Source: a virus. From it: a stretch of 28,856 nt of DNA. The notes beneath the pieces are model-generated. The model saw nothing but the letters and a program-made list of their open reading frames with translations, searched no databases and had not been told where the DNA came from. The translations under genes and the position numbers were made by a program. Where the stretch lies: the IMG/VR virus record IMGVR_UViG_3300025864_000041, positions 1-28,856 of that record; one strand, 5' to 3'. Position 1 is the stretch's first letter. Each line of letters opens with the position of its first letter. Positions 16,691 through 24,089 of this stretch are shown piece by piece.

Positions 16691-16888
16691 TTAATACCAG
16701 TTCCTATTATTTCCTGCTCCTCTTAATATGCCTCTTATGACGCAATATATAATTGCCAGTATACATAGTGTTAATTTAGTCTTCCAAAAAAGTATACAAA
16801 ATATAGCGCATGTAATGGGCCCTGCTCCAAATATAAGGCTTATGATGACTAAAATTGTAATCGCTGTAAATGCTGCTGTTGAAATCAT
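16691..16888 (-). CDS. Small membrane protein
   Basis: 65 residues of which most are hydrophobic: two or three membrane segments at about 4-20, 22-36 and 38-53, ending in a basic Arg/Asn-rich tail. The size and topology would fit a holin or a small envelope protein, but the position, within a glycosylation island and away from any lysis enzyme, does not support a holin call. Confidence 0.6.
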   Translation of the reverse strand: MISTAAFTAITILVIISLIFGAGPITCAIFCILFWKTKLTLCILAIIYCVIRGILRGAGNNRNWY

Positions 16889-17310
16889 ATATCTCTAAAT
16901 AAATGATTTAAATGTTTCTGTATCTCTTCCATACCATCTACAGTATATTGATTACCATCTAATCTTTTCACTAATAATCTTGGCGGCATAGGATCCTCTA
17001 TAAGAACTTCTTGCATAACTGCTACTGATTTAATTCCTACTGATTTAAGAGTTTCATCATTTATTGATTCTGAGAATCTTTTTAAATAATCAATATATTC
17101 TTCTTTTAATGTTTTCATATTATGCTCTTTAAAATATTCTCTTAGTATTTCACAAACTTTTTCGTTAGATATCCCATATAAAGCTGCCATACGTTTAATA
17201 TTTACATCAGGTATTTGACTATAATTTGCTTCTTCCTTTCGTTTTTTTGCAATTTCATTTGCAGTTCTAACTATACTTGTTATAAGCTGATTATCGGCAT
17301 TTGTTTTCAT
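16885..17310 (-). CDS. Uncharacterised protein with a possible helix-turn-helix
   Basis: 141 residues, charged and helical. Residues about 37-60 (IKRMAALYGISNEKVCEIL) have the spacing of a helix-turn-helix, with Ala, Gly and a following recognition-type helix. A DNA-binding or adaptor role is possible but weakly supported. Its 3' end overlaps the membrane-protein start (ATGA). Confidence 0.55.
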   Translation of the reverse strand: MKTNADNQLITSIVRTANEIAKKRKEEANYSQIPDVNIKRMAALYGISNEKVCEILREYFKEHNMKTLKEEYIDYLKRFSESINDETLKSVGIKSVAVMQEVLIEDPMPPRLLVKRLDGNQYTVDGMEEIQKHLNHLFRDI

Positions 17311-17311
17311 A

Positions 17312-18277
17312 TTAAAATAAACTTTTAGTTGTCGGTATTTTCTTTGCTTGTTTTGGGTATATTTTCAACAAATCGTTGATATTAAGATATTTCATTGGTT
17401 TGTTATTGAGATAATTGAATGTGTCATTCATCATAGCTTCTTTGTCTGCAAAGTTAAAATGTAATAAAGGTTGCTTTTTAGGATAAAGGGCTTTCTTAAC
17501 AAATTTATACATTATCCAATCAGTATCTTTTGTATTCAACTTATCTCTAAGCTTTCCTAATTCTGAAGGAGACACGCAAGTGATTGGAATTTTCTGAAGA
17601 TAATCATGATTTAATGAAGCGAATACATCATCAAAGAATGGAACTTCCAAATAGAATACTGAAAAGTCACAATTTCGATTACATTTTGATTTTTTATTGA
17701 GCTTATCAATAAAATCTGATTCGCTTTTAAGCAAACGAATAAAAGAAGCAAATTTAGTTATGAACATTTCACTAACTTCTTTAATGTGTACTTTAGGAAC
17801 AAAGAAATTTGTTGCCATCATGTTAATAGGTTCGCCTGATATATTATCTTTGTACCACTTATAAACTATTGGCCATTTTCTTTTGTAGTCTTCGATTTTA
17901 GGCCAAGTGTCTCTGTCATGTACAATCTTATCGTGTTTCATCATTTCATAGAATGACTCGTCGTAAACTAATACATCATCATCAGTCATGTATAAATCAT
18001 CATCCATCATACCTAATTCGGCTATCATATTTAAAAAATACATTTTCTTACAATAGGGCGCATTTGTTAAATACAAATCACCATAAAATTCAATGATATT
18101 TTTTCTCGTAAAAATTACCGTTTTTGATAAATCAACAATCTTACTAAATTGCTCAATATCTTTTTCATCTTCTTTATCTACATACAAAATGAGATTCTCT
18201 TTAAGAATATCATGTAGCTTATTTTCATAAAAAAGTTTGAAAATCTGCAGTTGATGTGTGGTAACAACTGTAATCAT
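17312..18277 (-). CDS. GT-A glycosyltransferase-like protein with DDD motif
   Basis: 321 residues. The N-terminus VVTTHQ and a later YMTDDDVLVYDESFY segment (DDD at 99-101) fit a GT-A fold enzyme with a metal-binding D-x-D, which uses a nucleotide sugar. The C-terminal 100 residues are helical and basic. I cannot assign a family number. It leads into the chain of genes ending in the alpha-glucosyltransferase relative. Confidence 0.65.
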   Translation of the reverse strand: MITVVTTHQLQIFKLFYENKLHDILKENLILYVDKEDEKDIEQFSKIVDLSKTVIFTRKNIIEFYGDLYLTNAPYCKKMYFLNMIAELGMMDDDLYMTDDDVLVYDESFYEMMKHDKIVHDRDTWPKIEDYKRKWPIVYKWYKDNISGEPINMMATNFFVPKVHIKEVSEMFITKFASFIRLLKSESDFIDKLNKKSKCNRNCDFSVFYLEVPFFDDVFASLNHDYLQKIPITCVSPSELGKLRDKLNTKDTDWIMYKFVKKALYPKKQPLLHFNFADKEAMMNDTFNYLNNKPMKYLNINDLLKIYPKQAKKIPTTKSLF

Positions 18278-18697
18278 TTATTCTTTATTTAAATAATTAA
18301 GAAGCGCTTCTCTTGGAGTATCTTTCCATTTTGCAGCTTCAATAAAAAATTGTGATTCAACATCTTCTGGCTCATCACCTGAGACTACGCTTTGAAAACC
18401 TTCAGATGTTACTGCCCAATGACCATTATCATCATAAAGAAGATTTGGAGCATGTCCTAAGTTACTAAGTTGTTCCATGATAAAATCAAACAGAAGTTGT
18501 TCAAAGTACGTTTTGATGTACACCATAATTTCATCTGCTAATTCATCAATCTTTTTTTCATCTTCAGTACGATCATATCCGTCTTTATCATATTCTTTGG
18601 ATTCTTCGTTCCAATGCAAATTCTTTTTATCAATCAAAGAATAACGGAATTTGTTCAATGATTCAATTTCGTCTTGAAATGCTGAGTTATAGCTCAT
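18278..18697 (-). CDS. Acidic uncharacterised protein
   Basis: 139 residues, strongly acidic, helical in the first two thirds. No cysteines, membrane segments or known motifs are seen. It begins the second section of the island, after a palindromic terminator (18773-18796), so a promoter for it may lie in 18698-18772. No family recognised. Confidence 0.6.
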   Translation of the reverse strand: MSYNSAFQDEIESLNKFRYSLIDKKNLHWNEESKEYDKDGYDRTEDEKKIDELADEIMVYIKTYFEQLLFDFIMEQLSNLGHAPNLLYDDNGHWAVTSEGFQSVVSGDEPEDVESQFFIEAAKWKDTPREALLNYLNKE

Positions 18698-18772
18698 AGT
18701 TTTTTATTTAAATATAATCAAAATCTTTGATATTATATCTCATAAAGCAGTTAAAGTTTTGTTAAAAACACA

Positions 18773-18796
18773 CGAAAAGGAACATTAATGTTCCTT
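18773..18796 (-). terminator. Palindromic terminator after the acidic-protein gene
   Basis: A perfect 20-base palindrome (18777-18796) is followed on the minus strand by TTTTCGTGTGTTTTT. It lies between the stop at 18823 and the next minus-strand gene, so transcription of the first gene is probably cut down before the rest of the island. Confidence 0.8.
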
Positions 18797-18822
18797 CTCA
18801 TTGAATTACATTGAAATTATTT

Positions 18823-20268
18823 TTATTCTACATTTTCAGCATCTAATATATTCATTGCGCATTCTTCTGCGTCTCCATCTAAAGTAAAACAACTTGAAAC
18901 AATATCTCGATGTTTTGCCAATAAGTCAATAGCTTCATCTTCTGTGCTGCCGGCATCAATAAGTTCATTTATTATCCAATTTTCATATTGTGAAATATTT
19001 CCATCTTCAGATCTTGGATAACTTTCCCCTTCAGAATCTTCAGGACTTGGATAACTTTCCCCTTCAGAATCATCATCATCTATTTGTTTATCTTCAACCA
19101 GCCATTCATTTAAATTTTTAACTGCATGAACTGCATTTAAATAATCTCTTTGACTTTCACCTAAGAATTTTTTGATCTTCGATGATTTATCAGTTTCTAC
19201 TTTAGATTTTTCTGTTTTTTCAACTTCTTTCTTTTGAAGTTCTTTAGTTTCTTTATATTTTATAATAGCATTTTTCATGCCGCCTTTGAATGTATCATTA
19301 TAGAAAGACGTGAAAGCACTTACTACGTTGCTTGAACCAGTTCTAAGAATTTCTTCTCTTTCATCACCAGCTGTATCGTATACTACAAAGTATTTTTGTG
19401 GAGCATTAAGATCAGCAGTTGGTTCCGACATTTCTGGAGATTCTGCAGGCATTTCTGGAGTTGTTTCAGGTGTTTCCAATGGTGTTTCTTCTGGAGTTCC
19501 TTCTGCTGGCAATCCTGAATCATCAGTGCCAAGATCATCTGCACCTTCGATAGGTAAGCCATCATCTGCAGGTTCGGCACCAGGTTCTGACACGTTTGTA
19601 TCTAAACCTAAATCGTCAGTTGTATCTTCAGATCCTTCAAGAGGTAAGCCATCGTCGTCAGGTTCTACAGCCTCATTGGCAGGATTCGGAACCATTTTTT
19701 CTTCAAAGAAATTTTCCTGTGGTTCTGCTTCAGGTTCGATATTGCCTGCCGGTTGTATTTCTTTTCCTTCAATTATTTCTTCTACAGGTTCGTCTGTAGC
19801 ACCCATTCCGCCATCAATACTACCATCTGATAAAGTTGATACTGGAAGTGTAAGAACACCCACAACATAGTCGCTATCATATAGTTTGTATACGTCGCCT
19901 TCACCTTCTTCTGCAAAGCCTTCTTTGGTTTTCTTGTTTTCTTCCCAGAATTCTTTGTATTGAGTGATTTCGCCTTTAGCGCCATTTTTGAAATCTTCGA
20001 AGTTTTTCTTCAATTTTTCAATAACTGCTAAACCATCTTTTTCTTTGTCTTGCAAAGTAGATTTGTCTTTTTTATCAGGAGTGCCAGGTTTGTCTTCCTT
20101 TTCTTCGGTTTCTTCCTTTTCATCATCTTTATCTTCGTCTTCTTCGTCGTCCTTTTCTTCGTCCTTTTCATCCGTTTTCTCTTCGGGTTCAAAATCTTCA
20201 AAGGTTCTTAAATTTTTAAAGAATTGGTAGTCTTCGTATTGACTTAATGATTCACGAACATGTTTCAT
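18823..20268 (-). CDS. Large acidic low-complexity protein
   Basis: 481 residues. After a 28-residue start (MKHVRESLSQYEDYQFFKN) comes an almost pure Glu/Asp/Lys tract (about 29-75). A second acidic Pro/Gly-rich part (about 165-290) has DDGLPLEG and DDGLPIEG repeats, then a small folded-looking domain (KYFVVYDTAGDEREEI). Near the C-terminus is an 11-residue repeat, SEGESYPSPED. An LNE tripeptide occurs in VKNLNEWLVED. Such composition fits a head core or DNA-mimic protein. It is the first gene of the minus-strand island, directly behind the divergent promoter region. Function unknown. Confidence 0.7.
   Translation of the reverse strand: MKHVRESLSQYEDYQFFKNLRTFEDFEPEEKTDEKDEEKDDEEDEDKDDEKEETEEKEDKPGTPDKKDKSTLQDKEKDGLAVIEKLKKNFEDFKNGAKGEITQYKEFWEENKKTKEGFAEEGEGDVYKLYDSDYVVGVLTLPVSTLSDGSIDGGMGATDEPVEEIIEGKEIQPAGNIEPEAEPQENFFEEKMVPNPANEAVEPDDDGLPLEGSEDTTDDLGLDTNVSEPGAEPADDGLPIEGADDLGTDDSGLPAEGTPEETPLETPETTPEMPAESPEMSEPTADLNAPQKYFVVYDTAGDEREEILRTGSSNVVSAFTSFYNDTFKGGMKNAIIKYKETKELQKKEVEKTEKSKVETDKSSKIKKFLGESQRDYLNAVHAVKNLNEWLVEDKQIDDDDSEGESYPSPEDSEGESYPRSEDGNISQYENWIINELIDAGSTEDEAIDLLAKHRDIVSSCFTLDGDAEECAMNILDAENVE
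19013..19071 (-). repeat. Two direct copies of a 26-base coding repeat
   Basis: Copies at 19013-19038 and 19046-19071 are identical and 33 bases apart, giving an 11-residue repeat in the acidic protein. Confidence 0.85.
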
Positions 20269-20280
20269 ATTGTATAGTTT

Positions 20281-20296
20281 TGTTTTATATATTCAA
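20281..20296 (-). promoter_or_regulatory. Promoter-like element for the minus-strand island
   Basis: Read on the minus strand this is TTGAATATATAAAACA, ending 13 bases before the ATG at 20268. It shares the GAATATATAAA core with the elements at 20309 and 25265. It resembles the TATAAATA late promoter of T4, which is an analogy, not a demonstration. Confidence 0.4.
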
Positions 20297-20308
20297 GCTT
20301 TTTTTACC

Positions 20309-20330
20309 GGAATATATATAAAAATAAAAG
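20309..20330 (+). promoter_or_regulatory. Promoter-like element for the plus-strand cargo region
   Basis: GGAATATATATAAAAATA lies 8 bases before the ATG at 20339, back to back with the minus-strand element. The pair makes a compact divergent control region of about 70 bases. Confidence 0.4.
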
Positions 20331-20338
20331 TTACACCT

Positions 20339-21181
20339 ATGAAGTATAGTGAATACATACAACTATTAGACGTTTTGGAAGAACAAGGAATAACTCTTGA
20401 AGAATTTCAAGCAAATCAACAATTATATGAAGGCCTCATTGGAAATGTAGCTGGAAAAGTTTTTGGATTACTTAAAAAAGGAATGAAAACTCTTATTTCT
20501 AAAGGTGTTTCTCAAGAATATATTAAGAAACTTAATGATTCAGCTAATAAGATCGTGCAAATGGTTCAGGACAAATTAGCTACCAAGAAAGATGCAGAAG
20601 GAAAAGGCGGAGAAGGTGTAATTCAATCTATAGAAAAAAATGTAGAAACATACAAAACAACTTGGTCAAATAAAAATAATAATGCTCAAGTTCCGCCAGA
20701 ATTACAAACAAAACTCGATAATAAAAAAAATAAAGAAATAGCAAAATACATTAATGGTCAAGTAACTGTATACTCAGATAAAGTAAAAACCTCAATTAAA
20801 ACAAAAAAAGGTTTATCAGACAACGATAGAGAAAACTTACAAAATTATTGGGATCAGTTAATGACCAAAATTAATGTTGATGTATCTGGAAAATTAATTG
20901 AAAATGGAATACTTGAAGATGATGATGCATATTCAGTTTTCAAAGATATTTTAAATATTAAGAAAATGGGTGTAGGCGGTGAAGAACCCAAACCAGCAAA
21001 CCCCGATTTACCTAAAGTAGGAAATGTATATACAGTACTTATTGGTCAAGCTCCTACAAAAGTAAAAATAACAAAAATTGATAACAAAACAATTTATTAT
21101 GTAGGACTTAATTCTGGACAAAAAGGAATTAAAGGAGAAGTTCCTATTACAGCTGCAAAAGATTTTAAACCTGCATCTTAA
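20339..21181 (+). CDS. Probable head-internal protein with capsid-targeting N-terminus
   Basis: 280 residues from Met 20339. A longer frame reaches back to 20270, but those codons cover the divergent promoter, so the later start is preferred. The first 31 residues (MKYSEYIQLLDVLEE to LYE) are followed by Gly and look like a targeting peptide ending in an L-x-E protease site. The body is helical and Lys-rich (about 35-210), then a proline linker, then a small beta-rich domain (about 222-280) resembling an SH3-like barrel by its strand pattern. The family is unknown to me. Confidence 0.7.
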   Translation: MKYSEYIQLLDVLEEQGITLEEFQANQQLYEGLIGNVAGKVFGLLKKGMKTLISKGVSQEYIKKLNDSANKIVQMVQDKLATKKDAEGKGGEGVIQSIEKNVETYKTTWSNKNNNAQVPPELQTKLDNKKNKEIAKYINGQVTVYSDKVKTSIKTKKGLSDNDRENLQNYWDQLMTKINVDVSGKLIENGILEDDDAYSVFKDILNIKKMGVGGEEPKPANPDLPKVGNVYTVLIGQAPTKVKITKIDNKTIYYVGLNSGQKGIKGEVPITAAKDFKPAS

Positions 21182-21202
21182 TTAAGAAATTAAAATATTA
21201 TA

Positions 21203-21826
21203 ATGGCAAAAACTTCTATATCAAATGACGCTAAAAGAGCCGCAGAAATGTACAAAAAAGCTGATGAGTTATATGCAAGAATAACGAAAAACTTTGAAAG
21301 TATTGAAAGCGGTGAAGTTAAATACTCGACTGATAAATTCAAATTTATCAAACTTCAAAGTGATTTGAAGCAAGTAAGAAATATGCTTACCAAAATAGAT
21401 ACTGATAGTCTTGTTGCTTATGTGGGACAAGAAAAAGTAAACACAATGGAGAATAACATAACTTTCATGATTGAAAACAGTGAATACATAGAAAAGCGTC
21501 TTATGGCTGATCAATATGTAGATGACCTTTATGTTCCTGTTAAACATTATCTTGAACAATTTATGGGTGATGAAAGTAATTACAAAAAATGGGCAGCAAA
21601 TATTAGTGATTTAGCTAAGAAATTTGTTGGAATGATGGCACACCCTAATAACATTGATAATTTCAAAGGTTATCTTAAAAGAATAGTGTTAGGAACAATG
21701 ACTTTAAGAGAATTTAAAAAGATATTCGAATCAAGCAAACATAAAATGATTGCAATATATGAGCCAAAATTGGGCGCTAAATTCGAATCATTCACAGAAT
21801 ATAAAAACTATAACTATGAAGCATAA
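21203..21826 (+). CDS. Uncharacterised helical protein
   Basis: 207 residues, all-alpha by composition, charged, without membrane segments or cysteines. Unlike its neighbours, it has no Lys-rich N-terminal peptide ending in L/I-x-E. Its last 11 bases overlap the start of the SET-domain gene, so the two are translationally coupled and may work together. No family recognised. Confidence 0.7.
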   Translation: MAKTSISNDAKRAAEMYKKADELYARITKNFESIESGEVKYSTDKFKFIKLQSDLKQVRNMLTKIDTDSLVAYVGQEKVNTMENNITFMIENSEYIEKRLMADQYVDDLYVPVKHYLEQFMGDESNYKKWAANISDLAKKFVGMMAHPNNIDNFKGYLKRIVLGTMTLREFKKIFESSKHKMIAIYEPKLGAKFESFTEYKNYNYEA

Positions 21827-22529
21827 AATTAAACCATTAGAAGATTATTTACAAACAAAAGCTATCAACGAAGAATTTTCAAATCCTTTCGATAAAGATA
21901 ATACAATTGAGACGAAACCATCTCATATTGCTGATAAGGGTGGGATGTTATCGCTTCGTAAAGAAGTATTCAATATTAATCGTGTTGAATATTCTAAGAA
22001 AAATAATGGATCATTTATAGTAATGGCAAAAACTCAATTTGCCAAAGGAGAAATAGTTGAAATTGCTCCGATTATCTTTGTAGGATTGGAAGCGAAAGCA
22101 GTTCCTCGTTTAAAAGATTACATTTACGAAATTGATAAAAAGAAACAAATTTATGGCGTAGTTTTGGGCTATGGATCTTTATACAAACACAGTGAAACTC
22201 CTAATATAACTTTTGCATATAATAAAGGTAATAAGCAAATGTATTTCATTTCAGCAAAAACAATTAATGCTGGAGAAGAATTAACAATTGATTATGGAAA
22301 AGATTACTGGGCAGAACGTTCAGGATTTGGAACAATGGCACCACAAGAAAATCCAGTTCAAGGTGGAGAAGCTGTTGCAAAAGGTGAAAGCGAAGAAAAT
22401 GAAAGCATGGTTCAACCAAATTCTCAAGATATCACCAACATGTCAACAGCAAAACAATTTGGAGAACCAAACAGTCGAATGAACCCCGCAGTTACTGGAG
22501 TTGCCATTAAAGGAATTGGCCAACAATAA
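21816..22529 (+). CDS. SET-domain methyltransferase with capsid-targeting peptide
   Basis: 237 residues from Met 21816; a longer frame from 21750 lies inside the previous gene and is less likely. The first 19 residues, MKHKIKPLEDYLQTKAINE, form a targeting-type peptide with an INE site. A SET domain follows: the GSFIVMAKTQFAKGEIV block (65-81), GYGSLYKHSETPN (118-130) in the place of the NHSxxPN motif, and AKTINAGEELTIDYGKDYW (147-165), which holds the catalytic-type Tyr. SET enzymes methylate protein lysines with SAM. The tail (170-237) is disordered. Chlorella virus vSET is a packaged relative by analogy. The target is unknown. Confidence 0.87.
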   Translation: MKHKIKPLEDYLQTKAINEEFSNPFDKDNTIETKPSHIADKGGMLSLRKEVFNINRVEYSKKNNGSFIVMAKTQFAKGEIVEIAPIIFVGLEAKAVPRLKDYIYEIDKKKQIYGVVLGYGSLYKHSETPNITFAYNKGNKQMYFISAKTINAGEELTIDYGKDYWAERSGFGTMAPQENPVQGGEAVAKGESEENESMVQPNSQDITNMSTAKQFGEPNSRMNPAVTGVAIKGIGQQ

Positions 22530-22544
22530 AATAAAATTTAAACT

Positions 22545-22802
22545 ATGAAAGCTAAATTAATAAAAGAATCATTAAATGAAACAGAATGGTTTCCGGGAGT
22601 GGGTGCTTATTTATCAAAAATTCGTAGAAAATTGTGGTTTAAAGGATTTAAGTGGAAAGATACAGAAGACATAGTAATAGAATATACTGATCGTGTAGTA
22701 GAGTTTTTACGCACTCATGATAAAGGAGATAAAATCGCTTTAAACAATATCGTAGAAATAATTGCCAAAAAATATATTAAAAATCATGAAAAAAATAGTT
22801 AA
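22545..22802 (+). CDS. Small basic protein with capsid-targeting peptide
   Basis: 85 residues. Begins MKAKLIKESLNE, the same 12-residue leader as the 23137 gene, with a predicted prohead-protease cut after Glu12. The remaining 73 residues are basic with a WFPGVGAYL start and helical end. Predicted to be packaged in the head with the DNA. Family unknown. Confidence 0.65.
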   Translation: MKAKLIKESLNETEWFPGVGAYLSKIRRKLWFKGFKWKDTEDIVIEYTDRVVEFLRTHDKGDKIALNNIVEIIAKKYIKNHEKNS

Positions 22803-22836
22803 AGAATCGTTAAATGAAAGCTTTAAAAATATTTGA
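22786..22836 (+). other. Stray targeting-peptide frame overlapping two genes
   Basis: A 16-codon frame, MKKIVKESLNESFKNI then TGA, overlaps the end of the 22545 gene and the start of the 22814 gene in a third frame. It encodes a perfect leader-type peptide (compare MKAKLIKESLNE). A one-base indel would join it to the 22814 protein. It may be a relic, a sequencing or assembly error, or a real fused start. Confidence 0.4.
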
Positions 22837-23119
22837 AAAATTTGAGGAAAAAAGTGATCCTATAGCGGATATGGGTATTGGCATAGGGAAGTTAAATATC
22901 TATACTGAAGTATGGGCTATTATTACTAATGGTGATTCAGAAATATACGAGATATATCTTAAAAAAGAATATGCTTTAAGAGAATGTGAAAAAATAAATA
23001 AGCAAACATATGTATTTAATCAGCATAGAAAAGCTGAAGTTAAATCATTAGGTGATGCCATTGATCTTATAAAAGATGTAGTTAGAGATAACGCGGAAGA
23101 TCCAGGAGAAGATTATTAA
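22814..23119 (+). CDS. Small acidic protein of the EKSDPI group
   Basis: 101 residues. Begins MKALKIFEKFEEKSDPIAD and continues MGIGIG; the segment EKSDPI-x-DM-x-IGI is shared with the 25293 gene. IFE at 6-8 could serve as an I-x-E protease site. The middle (TEVWAIITNGDSEIYEIYL) resembles a small beta sheet. The unrelated bodies of the two genes suggest that only the N-terminal module is shared. Confidence 0.65.
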   Translation: MKALKIFEKFEEKSDPIADMGIGIGKLNIYTEVWAIITNGDSEIYEIYLKKEYALRECEKINKQTYVFNQHRKAEVKSLGDAIDLIKDVVRDNAEDPGEDY

Positions 23120-23136
23120 AATAAAAAATAATAAAT

Positions 23137-23460
23137 ATGAAAGCTAAATTAGTTAAAGAAGATTTAAACGAAGAAGGAAAAGATTTTGAATACACAGGAA
23201 GATTTAATCAACCAGGCAGGGCAAATTATTCGCCTTCTCGCCAAAAAGAACGCCTTAAGCCTTCAACTCAAGGAGCTTATGCACACTCTCAAAAAGAAGA
23301 AATACTTCAACGAATTGAAATATATTGTAATCAAGTGATAAATGATGCAGAAGAACTTTCTAATAAGTACAAACATGATGAAATAGAATTAGATACACTA
23401 AATAATGCTAATTCTGGTGCACGTATAGCAGAAGATATTTTAGGCCTTCTTAATAATTAA
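23137..23460 (+). CDS. Small protein with capsid-targeting peptide
   Basis: 107 residues. Begins MKAKLVKEDLNE with a predicted cut after Glu12. The next stretch, about 15-50, is rich in Gly, Pro, Ser and basic residues (FNQPGRANYSPSRQ) and is probably disordered; the C-terminal half is helical. Predicted head-internal protein; family unknown. Confidence 0.65.
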   Translation: MKAKLVKEDLNEEGKDFEYTGRFNQPGRANYSPSRQKERLKPSTQGAYAHSQKEEILQRIEIYCNQVINDAEELSNKYKHDEIELDTLNNANSGARIAEDILGLLNN

Positions 23461-23463
23461 TAT

Positions 23464-23862
23464 ATGTATATAGACGGTATCAAAACCATTCTAGCAGACA
23501 TTAAGTCTGTACAACTTTCTTTACTCCAAAAAGGAATAGAGAAAAAAGACAATAAAGCAGAATATTTCAAAAAGAAAACCGTGAAGTTTGTGTTACCTAC
23601 AAGTTTTCCAAGAACTGACGAATATTTCGAAGCGTTACTTGGTGATATGTTTAAAGATCTTTTAGTTGATGCACCAGATGATGCAGATTATCTGGGCTTA
23701 TGGATTGAATATGATACCATAACATTAGATAACGCCATATCTCTCCAGTCACTCAAAGACATCCAAGAGTATTCTAAAGGTCCAATAACTCCTTCCTATG
23801 AATTTTTCAAAATGACTTTACCCAAAGAAACACCCAACGGTTTCAATGAATCGTGTAATTAG
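23464..23862 (+). CDS. Uncharacterised protein, no targeting peptide
   Basis: 132 residues, starting three bases after the previous stop (so part of the same transcript) but without the Lys-rich leader of its neighbours. A hydrophobic-acidic core (EYFEALLGDMFKDLLVDAP, then DYLGLWIEYD) suggests a compact alpha-beta fold. A terminator-like RNA follows the TAG stop. No family recognised. Confidence 0.6.
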   Translation: MYIDGIKTILADIKSVQLSLLQKGIEKKDNKAEYFKKKTVKFVLPTSFPRTDEYFEALLGDMFKDLLVDAPDDADYLGLWIEYDTITLDNAISLQSLKDIQEYSKGPITPSYEFFKMTLPKETPNGFNESCN

Positions 23863-23871
23863 TCAATACAA

Positions 23872-23951
23872 GATGACTTGTAGTTTAAAGACAGAATCTC
23901 AGTATTAAAGCTGAAGGAGTGAGTGTGGGAGCTCACCAGGCCATCTTTTTT
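23872..23951 (+). ncRNA. Cloverleaf-like structured RNA of unknown role
   Basis: A 9-position closing stem (23872-23880 with 23937-23945, one A-C mismatch) encloses three hairpins: 23883-23886/23894-23897, 23899-23902/23911-23914 and 23919-23923/23932-23936. It is followed by six T (23946-23951). Total length is 74 bases, as in a tRNA, and TA joins stem and first arm. However, the third loop (TGTGGGAG) lacks the TTCRA motif and the second loop has 8 bases, so it is not a normal tRNA. It could be a decayed tRNA, a small RNA with its own terminator, or a leader element for the downstream gene. Confidence 0.4.
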
Positions 23952-23994
23952 AAAATAATTCATTCAATTTTTTATACTCGAGTATATCACGAAG

Positions 23995-24016
23995 CAGTTA
24001 GCAATAACTGTTTTTT
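23995..24016 (+). terminator. Intrinsic terminator with GCAA tetraloop
   Basis: CAGTTA (23995-24000) pairs with TAACTG (24005-24010) around a GCAA loop, followed by six T. It separates the small-gene cluster and the structured RNA from the KamA gene. Confidence 0.85.
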
Positions 24017-24030
24017 GAGCATGAAAATAT

Positions 24031-24050
24031 TTAATATATAGAACAAAACT
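24031..24050 (+). promoter_or_regulatory. Promoter-like element before the KamA gene
   Basis: TTAATATATAGAACAAAACT lies 45 bases before the ATG, after the terminator. It shares the AATATATA core with the other promoter-like sites. Low confidence. Confidence 0.3.
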
Positions 24051-24073
24051 AAACTAAAATTATGTATATAATA

Positions 24074-24089
24074 AGTAAAATATTTTACT
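24074..24089. promoter_or_regulatory. 16-base perfect palindrome next to the KamA start
   Basis: AGTAAAATATTTTACT ends five bases before the ATG at 24095. A perfect palindrome there could be a repressor site or a hairpin hiding the ribosome binding region; A/T richness raises the chance of coincidence. Confidence 0.35.

Noticed and set aside
16691-16888. Small hydrophobic protein as a holin
   Set aside because: Only size and hydrophobicity support it; it sits in the glycosylation island without lysis genes.
19310-19870. 186-residue Ser/Pro-rich frame on the + strand
   Set aside because: It is the antisense shadow of the acidic protein; Glu/Asp-rich codons read backwards give Ser/Pro-rich runs. 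No start context and no neighbours on that strand.
20270-20338. Longer N-terminus for the 20339 gene
   Set aside because: The extra 23 codons cover the divergent promoter-like elements and lack the start context of other genes; the leader-type peptide begins at 20339.
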